A stretch of 64,000 nucleotides of DNA, from the NCBI RefSeq assembly GCF_029760955.1, contig NZ_CP121682.1, forward strand, positions 2,604,001 through 2,668,000, written 5' to 3'. A program made the translations under genes and the position numbers. Positions 7,779-15,409 of the stretch are shown in pieces (the stretch's first letter is position 1; each line of letters opens with the position of its first letter). The stretch is from Streptomyces cathayae. GTDB taxonomy: Bacteria; Actinomycetota; Actinomycetes; Streptomycetales; Streptomycetaceae. The notes under the pieces were generated by a model. The model was not told the DNA's origin, did no database searches, and saw only the letters and a list, made by a program, of their open reading frames with translations.

Positions 7779-9158
7779 ATGAGCAAGGCCGGAATCTCCC
7801 TGGCGACGGCTGATCCGCCCACGCCCGCCGCTCCCCTCCCCCGGCGCCGTGGCATCGAGCTCGTCCTCATCGTCCTGGCCGTCCTGTTGTCGGTGTTCGG
7901 CTACTGCGCCGTCGGAATCGCGAGGAACGGCTCCGTCCCGCCCGGCGCCGCCGGTTACGGCGCCGGGCTCGGCGTGCTCGCCCTGCTCGCGCATCTCGCG
8001 GTGCGCTTCCGGGCCCCCTGGGCCGATCCGCTGCTGCTGCCCATCGCCGTCCTGCTCAACGGGCTCGGTCTGGTGCTGATCTACCGGCTCGATCTGGAGA
8101 CACCCGGCGACCGGGCCGCCCCGACCCAACTGGTGTGGTCGACGCTGGGAGTGGCCCTGTTCATCACGGTCGTCCTGCTGCTGCGCGACCACCGGCTGCT
8201 CCAGCGCTTCACCCGTGCCTGTGCCGCCTCGGCGCTCGTCCTGCTCGCGGTGCCGATCCTCTTCCCGGCGGTGAACGGGGCCCGTATCTGGATCCGGGTC
8301 GCCGGGTTCTCCATCCAGCCGGGCGAGTTCGCGAAGGTGCTGCTCGCGGTGTTCTTCGCCGCGTACCTGGCGCAGAACCGGGCCGCGCTCACCTATGCCG
8401 GCCGCAGGGTCTGGCGGCTCCAGCTGCCCACCGGCCGGGTGCTCGGACCGATCGTCGCGGTGTGGCTGGTGAGCGTGGGTGTGCTGGTACTGGAGCGGGA
8501 TCTCGGCACGTCGCTGCTGTTCTTCGGCCTGTTCGTCGTCCTGCTGTACGTCGCCACCGGCCGCACCGGCTGGCTCGCCGTCGGCCTGCTGCTGGCCTCG
8601 CTGGGCGCGGTGGCCGTGGGCCGGCTGGAACCGCACGTGCACAGCAGGATCGAGACCTGGCTGCATCCGTTCGCCTCGATCGAGGCGGGCGAGGGCCCGA
8701 ACCAGCTCGCGCAGTCCCTGTTCGCCTTCGCGGAGGGCGGGCTGCTCGGCACCGGGCTGGGGCTCGGGAACTCCGTCCTCATCGGTTTCGCGGTCAAGTC
8801 CGACTTCATCCTGGCCACGGCGGGCGAGGAGCTGGGGCTGGCCGGACTCTGCGCGATCTTCCTGCTGTACGGGCTGCTGGTGGAGCGCGGCTACCGCACG
8901 GGGCTCGTGCTGCGCGACCCGTTCGGCCGGCTGCTCGCCGTGGGGCTCGCCGCGCTCGTGGCGCTCCAGGTGTTCGTCATCGCGGGCGGGGTGACCGGGC
9001 TGATCCCGCTGACCGGGATGGCGATGCCGTTCCTGGCGCAGGGCGGTTCGTCGGTGGTCACCAACTGGGCGATCGTGGCGTTGCTGGCCCGGCTGAGCGA
9101 TTCGGCACGGCGCCAGGGGGACGGGTGCCTCCCAAGGGACGGAGGTGCCGGGTCGTGA
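7779..9158 (+). CDS. FtsW/RodA/SpoVE family glycan polymerase (lipid II polymerase)
   Basis: The 459-residue integral membrane protein has about 12 hydrophobic segments. It carries the SEDS signatures: NGARIWIRVAGFSIQPGEFAKVLLAVFFAAYL, LERDLGTSLLFFGLF, and GEELGLAGLCAIFLLYGLL, ending with GLIPLTGMAMPFLAQGGSS. The catalytic aspartate corresponds to the ERDLG motif. SEDS proteins polymerise lipid II glycan strands and work with a class B PBP. The next gene, overlapping by 4 nt (GTGA), is such a PBP. Similarity to the divisome FtsW is weaker than to the extra FtsW-like copies that streptomycetes carry outside the dcw cluster. Confidence 0.9.
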   Translation: MSKAGISLATADPPTPAAPLPRRRGIELVLIVLAVLLSVFGYCAVGIARNGSVPPGAAGYGAGLGVLALLAHLAVRFRAPWADPLLLPIAVLLNGLGLVLIYRLDLETPGDRAAPTQLVWSTLGVALFITVVLLLRDHRLLQRFTRACAASALVLLAVPILFPAVNGARIWIRVAGFSIQPGEFAKVLLAVFFAAYLAQNRAALTYAGRRVWRLQLPTGRVLGPIVAVWLVSVGVLVLERDLGTSLLFFGLFVVLLYVATGRTGWLAVGLLLASLGAVAVGRLEPHVHSRIETWLHPFASIEAGEGPNQLAQSLFAFAEGGLLGTGLGLGNSVLIGFAVKSDFILATAGEELGLAGLCAIFLLYGLLVERGYRTGLVLRDPFGRLLAVGLAALVALQVFVIAGGVTGLIPLTGMAMPFLAQGGSSVVTNWAIVALLARLSDSARRQGDGCLPRDGGAGS

Positions 9159-10612
9159 CGCGGTACATCCGGCACGCCGCCGTCTTCTGCGCGCTGCTGC
9201 TGCTCGCCCTGCTGCTGAACGCCCTGCGCGTGCAGGTGCTGCGGGCCGACGCCTACGAGGGCAACCCGGCCAACCGCCGTGACGCCATCGCCCGCTACGG
9301 CCAGCCGCGCGGCGACATCCTGGTCGACGGCCGCCCGGTCACCGGGTCGCGGGACACCGGGGAGCATCTGCGCTACGAACGGACCTACGGAGCCGGGCCG
9401 TTGTACGCGCCGGTGACCGGGTACGCCTCGCAGGAGTACGGGACGACCCTGCTGGAGGACACGGAGGACGGGCTGCTGTCCGGCACCGACCCGGTGCTCC
9501 AGCCGTTGCCGCTGTGGAACGACTTCACGCGCTCGCGCAACGCGGGCGGGAACGTCGTCACGACGATCGACCCGGCCGCGCAGCGGGCCGCGTACGAGGG
9601 GCTGCGCTCGCGCAAGGGCGCGGTGGCCGCGGTGGAGCCGTCGACCGGACGGATCCTGGCGCTGGTGTCCGTCCCGTCGTACGACCCGGAGCTGCTGTCC
9701 GGGAACGGTACGGCGGCGCGCGGCGCCTGGGAGCGGCTGAACTCCGATCCGGGCCGGCCGATGCTGAACCGGGCGGTGCGGCAGACGTACCCGCCGGGGT
9801 CGACGTTCAAGGTGGTCACCGCGGCGGCGGCGCTGGACGCGGGCGCGGTCACCGACCTCGACGCGCCGACCGACTCCCCCGACCCGTACCTCCTGCCGGG
9901 GACGACGACACGGCTGACGAACGGGTCCCGGGGCTGTACGGACGCCTCGGTGCGGGAGGCGTTCACCTGGTCCTGCAACACCGTGTTCGCCAAGCTGGGC
10001 GTGGCCACGGGCCTGGCGGACCTGACAGCCACGGCCGAGGGCTTCGGCTTCAACGAGGACGGGCTGCGGATTCCGTTCCCGGTGGCGCGCAGCACCTTCG
10101 ACACCACGATGGACCGGGCGCAGCTCGCGCTGTCGTCGATCGGGCAGTACAACACGCGGGCCACCCCGCTGCAGATGGCGATGGTCGCGGCGGCCGTCGT
10201 CAACAACGGGCAGGTGCGGGAGCCGTATCTGGTGGAGCGGACGACCCGGGCGGGCGGCGGCACGGTGTCGACGGCCGGCTCGCGTCCGACGCGGCGCGCC
10301 ATGTTCCCGTCGACGGCGCTGCGGTTGCGGGAGCTGATGCGGGGGGTGGTGGAGGGGGGCACCGGCACGAACGCCGCCATCCGGGGGGCCGTGGTCGGCG
10401 GCAAGACCGGCACCGCCCAGCACGGCATCGGCAACTCCGGTACGCCGTACGCCTGGTTCGTGTCCTGGGCACAGGCCGACGGAGAGGCGGAGGCGAAGGT
10501 CGCGGTGGCGGTGGTGGTGGAGGACGCGGCGGCGAACCGCCGGGAGATCAGCGGCGGCGGAACAGCAGCGCCGATCGCCCGGGCGGTGATGGAGGCGGTG
10601 CTCAACTCGTAG
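9155..10612 (+). CDS. Class B penicillin-binding protein (transpeptidase)
   Basis: The protein of 485 residues starts at the GTG overlapping the ftsW-like stop. An N-terminal membrane anchor (AAVFCALLLLALLLNALRVQVL) is followed by a short PBP dimerisation region (RGDILVDGRPV) and the transpeptidase domain. Its motifs are STFK (nucleophile S216), SCN (S273) and KTG (K417). It cross-links peptidoglycan outside the membrane. Pairing with the SEDS gene directly upstream predicts a polymerase-transpeptidase complex. Confidence 0.92.
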   Translation: MTRYIRHAAVFCALLLLALLLNALRVQVLRADAYEGNPANRRDAIARYGQPRGDILVDGRPVTGSRDTGEHLRYERTYGAGPLYAPVTGYASQEYGTTLLEDTEDGLLSGTDPVLQPLPLWNDFTRSRNAGGNVVTTIDPAAQRAAYEGLRSRKGAVAAVEPSTGRILALVSVPSYDPELLSGNGTAARGAWERLNSDPGRPMLNRAVRQTYPPGSTFKVVTAAAALDAGAVTDLDAPTDSPDPYLLPGTTTRLTNGSRGCTDASVREAFTWSCNTVFAKLGVATGLADLTATAEGFGFNEDGLRIPFPVARSTFDTTMDRAQLALSSIGQYNTRATPLQMAMVAAAVVNNGQVREPYLVERTTRAGGGTVSTAGSRPTRRAMFPSTALRLRELMRGVVEGGTGTNAAIRGAVVGGKTGTAQHGIGNSGTPYAWFVSWAQADGEAEAKVAVAVVVEDAAANRREISGGGTAAPIARAVMEAVLNS

Positions 10613-10679
10613 GAAAAGAAGCCCACTTGCTGAGACGTGGACTACCGGAGCATTCCGTTCCCGGCTTACCGTCCGGTTC

Positions 10680-11189
10680 ATGACCGAAGCCGAGAGCACC
10701 CACGAACTCGCCCAGGTGAACATCTCCCGCCTCAAGGCCCCTGTGGACTCACCACGGTTGAAGGACTTCGTCGACCACCTCGACCCGGTGAACGCGGACG
10801 CCGAGGCCGCCGACGGCTTCGTCTGGCGTCTGAAGAGCGAGGAGGGCAACGCGACGGACATACCGGTCTTCGACGACGCGTGGCTGATCATCAACATGTC
10901 GGTGTGGCGGAACACCGACGCCCTGACCGCGTTCATGTACCAGGGACGGCATCGGGAGATGCTGGGCCGGCGGCGGGAGTGGTTCGAGCAGGTGCGGGAG
11001 GCGATGACGGCCCTGTGGTGGGTCCCGAAGGGGCACCGCCCCACGGTCGCGGAGGCCGAGGCACGGCTGCTGCACCTGCGCGCCCACGGCCCGACCCCCT
11101 ACGCGTTCACCCTCCGGACGTCGTTCCCGCCCGGCGCGTCGACGCCGGTGACTGGCGAGGTGCCGGACGGGCCGGGCTGCTCGGCCTAG
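10680..11189 (+). CDS. DUF3291 family protein
   Basis: The 169-residue cytoplasmic protein matches the DUF3291 pattern: ELAQVNISRLKAP at the start, then FVWRLKSE..., VFDDAWLIINMSVWRNTDALTAFMYQGRHREMLGRRREWF and LWWVPKGHRPTVAEAEARL. The fold resembles dimeric alpha-beta-barrel (ABM-like) proteins. No catalytic role is established. Its stop codon and that of the convergent Uma2 gene share the palindrome CTAG (11186-11189). Confidence 0.85.
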   Translation: MTEAESTHELAQVNISRLKAPVDSPRLKDFVDHLDPVNADAEAADGFVWRLKSEEGNATDIPVFDDAWLIINMSVWRNTDALTAFMYQGRHREMLGRRREWFEQVREAMTALWWVPKGHRPTVAEAEARLLHLRAHGPTPYAFTLRTSFPPGASTPVTGEVPDGPGCSA

Positions 11190-11785
11190 CGGCGGCGGTC
11201 GACGGCGGTGAGGTCGATGTCGACGGGGAAGGGGACGGTGAGCTTGAGGCGGTTGTGGAAGATGCCCATGGGCACGTACGCCTTGGTCGCGGCGTCCAGC
11301 TCGTAGACGTAGACCACGGGGAGCCCGTCGCTCTCCTCAACGCGCCAGAAGTGTGCGATACCCGCGGCCGCGTACTTGCGGGGCTTGGCCTCACGGTCCC
11401 GCTCCACCGAGTCCTTGGAGACGACCTCGATAGCGATCACCACGTCCTCCGGCCGGTACCAGGTCTGACTCGGGCCGGTGTCGGCGCCTGCCCGGAACAC
11501 CAAGACATCGGGCTCCGGCCGATTGCGCTGGTTGAGCTTGACGGTCATCTCACGGATGACGTCAAGCTCGTCCGGCACCTGAGCCAGCAGGGCGTTGTCC
11601 AGCAGGCGAATGACACGGGAGTGGAAATTGGTCTGCGGACTCACGAAGACAAGGCTCCCGTCAATCAGCTCCGTGTGCGGAGGCAGGTTGGGAAGCTCGT
11701 CGAGGTCGTCCGCAGTCCAGCCGCCCTCGGGCGGACGCGGCCACTGGTAGTCGTCGTCCAGTTCGGAGTCGCGTACGGCGCTCAT
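11186..11785 (-). CDS. Uma2 family (PD-(D/E)XK fold) protein
   Basis: The 199-residue protein shows the Uma2 pattern: TELIDGSLVFVSPQTNFHSRVI, EMTVKLNQRNRPEPDVLVF and DVVIAIEVVSKDSVERDREAKPRKYAAAGIAHFWRVE. The PD, E and (S)K residues of the restriction-like active site are present. ATG 11785 is chosen because GGGAG lies 5 nt upstream; an in-frame ATG at 11797 is possible. Uma2 genes are abundant in Streptomyces and their function is uncertain (nuclease-like). Confidence 0.88.
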   Translation of the reverse strand: MSAVRDSELDDDYQWPRPPEGGWTADDLDELPNLPPHTELIDGSLVFVSPQTNFHSRVIRLLDNALLAQVPDELDVIREMTVKLNQRNRPEPDVLVFRAGADTGPSQTWYRPEDVVIAIEVVSKDSVERDREAKPRKYAAAGIAHFWRVEESDGLPVVYVYELDAATKAYVPMGIFHNRLKLTVPFPVDIDLTAVDRRR

Positions 11786-11977
11786 GATTACTCCCATGCG
11801 CTGGAGTCTGACCGGCACAGTCAGCCTACCCAGGGGGAACGCCGATTTGCCGCTCCATGAGGTGATCCGGAGGGCGCGCCATTGACGCCCGCGAGAAGGG
11901 AGCCTCTGTCGACAAGCCGATCCCAGGGGATTGACGGGCCTGCTGACAAGCAGTCTCATAAGGGAGGTGAACCGCCG

Positions 11978-12013
11978 GTGACCCGATACACCCGCGAGGT
12001 GGAGCCGCCATGA
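11978..12013 (+). CDS. Possible 11-codon leader peptide before the diiron oxygenase gene
   Basis: GTG at 11978 begins MTRYTREVEPP and stops at TGA 12011-12013, which overlaps the start codon of the next gene in the sequence ATGA. A strong GGGAGG site lies 11 nt upstream. This could be a translational-coupling leader, or chance. Confidence 0.25.
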   Translation: MTRYTREVEPP

Positions 12014-12960
12014 CACCCCAGAATCGGACCCTGACGGAAGCCGACGCGCTCGACGGGCTGCGCGACGCGCTCGGCCTGCTCAAGGACCGGGAACAGGTGG
12101 CCCAGCGACTGCTCGACGCCTCCGCCAGGCACTCCTTCGACCCGGACGCGGAGCTGGACTGGGACGCCCCGTTCGAGGAGGGCAAGTGGTTCTGGCCGCC
12201 GGAGCTGGTCTCCCTGTACGGCACCCCGCTGTGGAAGCGGATGGGAGAGGAGCAGCGCATCGCGCTCTCCCGGCACGAGGCCGCGGCGCTCGCCTCGCTC
12301 GGCATCTGGTTCGAGCTGATCCTGATGCAGCTGCTGGTGCGGCACGTCTACGACAAGGCCGCCACGAGCGCGCATGTGCGGTACGCGCTCACCGAGATCG
12401 AGGACGAGTGCCGGCACTCCAGGATGTTCGCCCGGGTGATCACGCGTGGCGGCACCCCGTGGTACCCGGTGAGCCGGTCCCACCAGCAGCTGGGGCGGCT
12501 GTTCAAGACGGTCTCCACCACGCCCGGCTCCTTCACGGCGACCCTGCTCGGCGAGGAGGTGCTGGACTGGATGCAGCGGCTGACCTTCCCGGACGAGCGC
12601 GTCCAGCCGCTGATCCGGGGCGTCACCCGCATCCACGTCGCCGAGGAGGCCCGGCACGTCCGCTACGCCCGTGAGGAGCTGCGGCGCCAGATGGTGACCG
12701 CGCCGAAGTGGTCGCGGGAGTTCACCCGGATCACCTCCGGCGAGTTCGCCCGCGTCTTCTCGGTGGCGTTCGTGAACCCCGAGGTGTACCCGAACGTGGG
12801 GCTGGACAGGCGCGAGGCCGTCGCCCAGGTCAGGGCGAGCGGGCACCGGCGGGACGTGATGCGGCAGGGGTCGAGCCGGCTGACGGAGTTCCTGGACGAC
12901 ATCGGCGTGCTGCGCGGGGTCGGGCGGAGGCTGTGGAAGTCGTCCGGACTTCTGGCCTAG
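12010..12960 (+). CDS. AurF-like diiron oxygenase (p-aminobenzoate N-oxygenase family)
   Basis: The 316-residue helical protein has the paired carboxylate/histidine metal motifs of a diiron oxygenase: an early Glu in WFELILMQLLVRH, then EIEDECRHSRMFAR (ExxH) and HVAEEARHVRYAREE (ExxH). Together with the ending FLDDIGVL it fits the AurF family, which uses dioxygen to oxidise small substrates. The ATG at 12010 has GGAG 6 nt upstream. It is followed 35 nt later by a TetR regulator on the same strand, which probably controls it. The substrate is unknown. Confidence 0.82.
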   Translation: MTPQNRTLTEADALDGLRDALGLLKDREQVAQRLLDASARHSFDPDAELDWDAPFEEGKWFWPPELVSLYGTPLWKRMGEEQRIALSRHEAAALASLGIWFELILMQLLVRHVYDKAATSAHVRYALTEIEDECRHSRMFARVITRGGTPWYPVSRSHQQLGRLFKTVSTTPGSFTATLLGEEVLDWMQRLTFPDERVQPLIRGVTRIHVAEEARHVRYAREELRRQMVTAPKWSREFTRITSGEFARVFSVAFVNPEVYPNVGLDRREAVAQVRASGHRRDVMRQGSSRLTEFLDDIGVLRGVGRRLWKSSGLLA

Positions 12961-12995
12961 GCGGCCGCCGGAAGCGGTTGGTTACGCTGCGGGGC

Positions 12996-13649
12996 ATGAC
13001 CCCGCAGGCTCCCACCCCCGCCTACCGGCGCCTCGGCGTCGAGGAGCGGCGCAGTCAGCTGATCGACGCCGCGCTGTCCCTCTTCGCCCACCGCGCGCCC
13101 GACGAGGTGTCGCCGGAGGACGTGGCGGAGGCGGCCGGGGTGTCGCGCCCCCTGGTGTACCGGTACTTCCCGGGCGGCAAGCAGCAGTTGTACGAGGCGG
13201 CGCTCAGGTCCGCCGCCGACGAGCTGCGGCACTGCTTCGACGAGCCGCGCGAGGGTCCGCCGCTGCCCCGGCTGTCCAGGGCCCTCGACCGCTATCTCGC
13301 CTTCGTCGACGGGCACGGCCCCGGGTTCAGCGCGCTGCTGCAGGGCGGGAGCGTCGTGGAGACCTCCCGTACGACCGCCGTCGTCGACGGTGTGCGCCGG
13401 GCCGCCGCCGAGCACATCCTCGGCCATCTCGAAGTCACCGAGCCGGGGCCCCGGCTGCGGATGACCATCCGGATGTGGATCACCGCCGTGGAGGCGGCCT
13501 CGCTGATCTGGCTCGACGAGGACCGGCTCCCGCCGGCCGACGAGCTGCGGGACTGGCTGGTGGAGCAGTTCCTGGCCGCCCTGGAGGTGACCGCGCGGCG
13601 GGACGCCCAGACCGAGGCACTCGTCCGGACCCTGCTGACGGACGCCTGA
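12996..13649 (+). CDS. TetR/AcrR family transcriptional regulator
   Basis: The 217-residue protein has an N-terminal TetR helix-turn-helix (RRSQLIDAALSLFAHRAPDEVSPEDVAEAAGVSRPLVYRYFPGGKQQLYEAAL) and an all-helical ligand domain ending ...LVEQFLAALEVTARRDAQ. It probably regulates the diiron oxygenase upstream and itself. The stop codon lies inside an 11-bp tandem duplication (13636-13657). Confidence 0.92.
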   Translation: MTPQAPTPAYRRLGVEERRSQLIDAALSLFAHRAPDEVSPEDVAEAAGVSRPLVYRYFPGGKQQLYEAALRSAADELRHCFDEPREGPPLPRLSRALDRYLAFVDGHGPGFSALLQGGSVVETSRTTAVVDGVRRAAAEHILGHLEVTEPGPRLRMTIRMWITAVEAASLIWLDEDRLPPADELRDWLVEQFLAALEVTARRDAQTEALVRTLLTDA

Positions 13650-13660
13650 CGGACGCCTGA
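13636..13660 (+). repeat. 11-bp tandem duplication spanning the TetR stop codon
   Basis: TGACGGACGCC occurs twice in tandem and is followed by a further TGA. The gene's stop codon is the TGA at the start of the second unit (13647-13649), so one unit is coding and the other is not. Confidence 0.85.
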
Positions 13661-13696
13661 CCCACTGCCGCCGCCGGCGGACGGCCCGCGTGGGGC

Positions 13697-14041
13697 ATGG
13701 CCGACACTGGAGGCGTGAAGAGTCAGGACACCCCCTTCGAGGGCGGACCCATGGACGGGCGCGTCCTGCCCGTGCTGCTGGGCATCACCGGGCACCCGCC
13801 CAAGACGTACCGCATTCCCGTCCCGGCCCCGGACGGCGGCCCGGCCACCGTGCTGGTCTACCGGCGGGTGCCCCGGGAGCGGGGCGGGCGGATCGGGCTG
13901 ACGCGGGGGTGGAGGTACCTGTACGACCCGAGCGGGGCAGTGGGCGGCCGGCCGCGGTGGCCGTGGTCGGGGCGCGTCCGCGAGCCCGCCGCCGGTCCGG
14001 ACGCCACGCCGGGTGGCAAACCGGACGACGCCGTCGGGTGA
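13697..14041 (+). CDS. Hypothetical protein
   Basis: The 114-residue basic protein contains DTPFEGGPMDGRVLPVLLGITGHPPKTYRIPVP and RGWRYLYDPSG, a layout that recurs in small conserved Streptomyces proteins of unknown function. Base composition is typical for coding sequence. The start is unsure: ATG 13697, or GTG 13715, which lies only 1 nt after GGAGG. There is no signal peptide or membrane segment. It lies between the TetR gene and the NlpC-like gene on the same strand. Confidence 0.55.
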   Translation: MADTGGVKSQDTPFEGGPMDGRVLPVLLGITGHPPKTYRIPVPAPDGGPATVLVYRRVPRERGGRIGLTRGWRYLYDPSGAVGGRPRWPWSGRVREPAAGPDATPGGKPDDAVG

Positions 14042-14143
14042 CGTCGTTGCGCCGAACCGCGCACACCCGGCGAGCGGGCCCGGCCGGGCCGCCGGATGCT
14101 CACGGTGCGGAGCGGAGGAACCGCCCGCGTCGGAGGTGATGGC

Positions 14144-15409
14144 ATGTCAGTAATGCTTCTGCGTCTGGTGTGTACGGCGGCGGTCACGGCCGGGACCGTT
14201 CTCGCGCCGGTGCCCGCGACGGCCGCTCCGAAGCCGCCGGAGAGGGCCGCGGTACGGCCCCCCGGGGCCTCCAGGAGCGACGACGGCGTCCCCGGACCGC
14301 CCGCGGGCACCGCGGCCGCACCCCGCGAGCGTTCCGTCGCCGAGTTGTTGACGGACCTTCAGCGGCTGTACCGCGCGGTGGGGAGGGCCACCGAGGCCTA
14401 CGAGGCCACCGAGGAGCGGCTGACGGAGCAGCGCGCCGAGACCCGGCGGCTGGAGAGCGCCCTCGCCCGCGCCCGGCTCTCCCTGCACGACAGCCGGGGC
14501 GCGGCCGGACGGCTGGCCCGGCACCAGTACCAGAACAGCACCGGGGTCTCCCCGTACGTACGGCTGCTGCTGGCACGCGATCCGCAGCACGCGCTCGACC
14601 AAGGGCATGTGATCGGGCGGCTGGCGCGCAACCGGGCGGACACGGTGGGCCGGCTGGCCGGCGGTGAGAAGCGGGCCGACGTGCTCGCCCGGCGGGCCCG
14701 CAGGGCACTCGACGTCCGGCTCGCCCTCACCGAACGGCGCAGGAAGGAGCGGGACGCGGTGCGTGAGCGGCTCGACGAGGTCGAGGAACTGCTCGCCTCG
14801 CTCAGCCCCGGGGAACTGGCCGCCCTCGCCGCGCGGGAACGGGCCGAAGTGGCCCGGGACCAGGCGGAGTTCCTGGCCTCCGGCGCCCTGGGCGCACCCG
14901 GTGCCTCCGGTGCCCCCGGCGGCGGGCGCACCCCCTCCGCGGCGGGCGGCCGGGCCGTGCGGTACGCGGTGGAGCAGATCGGCAAGCCGTACGAGTGGGG
15001 CGCGGAGGACTCCGGGGCGTACGACGGTGCGGGGCTGACGTCCGAGGCGTGGGGTGCCGCCGGAACGCCCGTCCCCCGGACCAGCCGGGAGCAGTGGGCC
15101 CGGCTGGAGCGGGTCGCGCTGGACGAGCTGCGGCCGGGCGACCTCGTCGTGTACTTCCCCGAGGCCACGCATGTCGCCCTCTACCTGGGTGACGGCATGG
15201 TGGTGCAGGCACCCCGGCCCGGCGCACGGGTCAAGGTCTCCCCGATCGCGGCCAACCCGGTCCTGGGCGCCGTACGCCCCGACCCGGCCGGGGAGCCCCT
15301 GCGGCACCATGTGCCGCCGGAGCTCCCCGAGGGGGCGACCGAGGGACCCGACCAGGGCTACGCGCGCGCCTACGCGCCGCCCGCCGCTCCCGAGACCTCC
15401 GCCAGGTAG
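14144..15409 (+). CDS. Secreted NlpC/P60-like protein with catalytic cysteine lost
   Basis: ATG 14144 lies 7 nt after GGAGG. A signal peptide (LLRLVCTAAVTAGTVLAPVPATA) is followed by a long coiled-coil region (about 65-245) as in NlpC/P60 hydrolases of actinobacteria, and a C-terminal NlpC/P60 fold (AVRYAVEQIGKPYEWGAEDSGAYD...). Where active enzymes have YDCSGLT, this protein has YDGAGLT: Gly295 replaces the nucleophilic cysteine and the next Ser is Ala. The catalytic histidine (H343, THVALYLG) is kept and the third residue is Gln355. The fold is intact, so it is probably a non-catalytic wall-binding or regulatory protein. Its end overlaps the convergent monooxygenase gene by 40 bp. Confidence 0.85.
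   Translation: MSVMLLRLVCTAAVTAGTVLAPVPATAAPKPPERAAVRPPGASRSDDGVPGPPAGTAAAPRERSVAELLTDLQRLYRAVGRATEAYEATEERLTEQRAETRRLESALARARLSLHDSRGAAGRLARHQYQNSTGVSPYVRLLLARDPQHALDQGHVIGRLARNRADTVGRLAGGEKRADVLARRARRALDVRLALTERRRKERDAVRERLDEVEELLASLSPGELAALAARERAEVARDQAEFLASGALGAPGASGAPGGGRTPSAAGGRAVRYAVEQIGKPYEWGAEDSGAYDGAGLTSEAWGAAGTPVPRTSREQWARLERVALDELRPGDLVVYFPEATHVALYLGDGMVVQAPRPGARVKVSPIAANPVLGAVRPDPAGEPLRHHVPPELPEGATEGPDQGYARAYAPPAAPETSAR

Noticed and set aside
8135..9154. Upstream in-frame extension of the penicillin-binding protein through the ftsW-like gene
   Set aside because: The real start is the GTG at 9155 overlapping the upstream stop; the extension is out of frame with the SEDS gene and has no membrane features.
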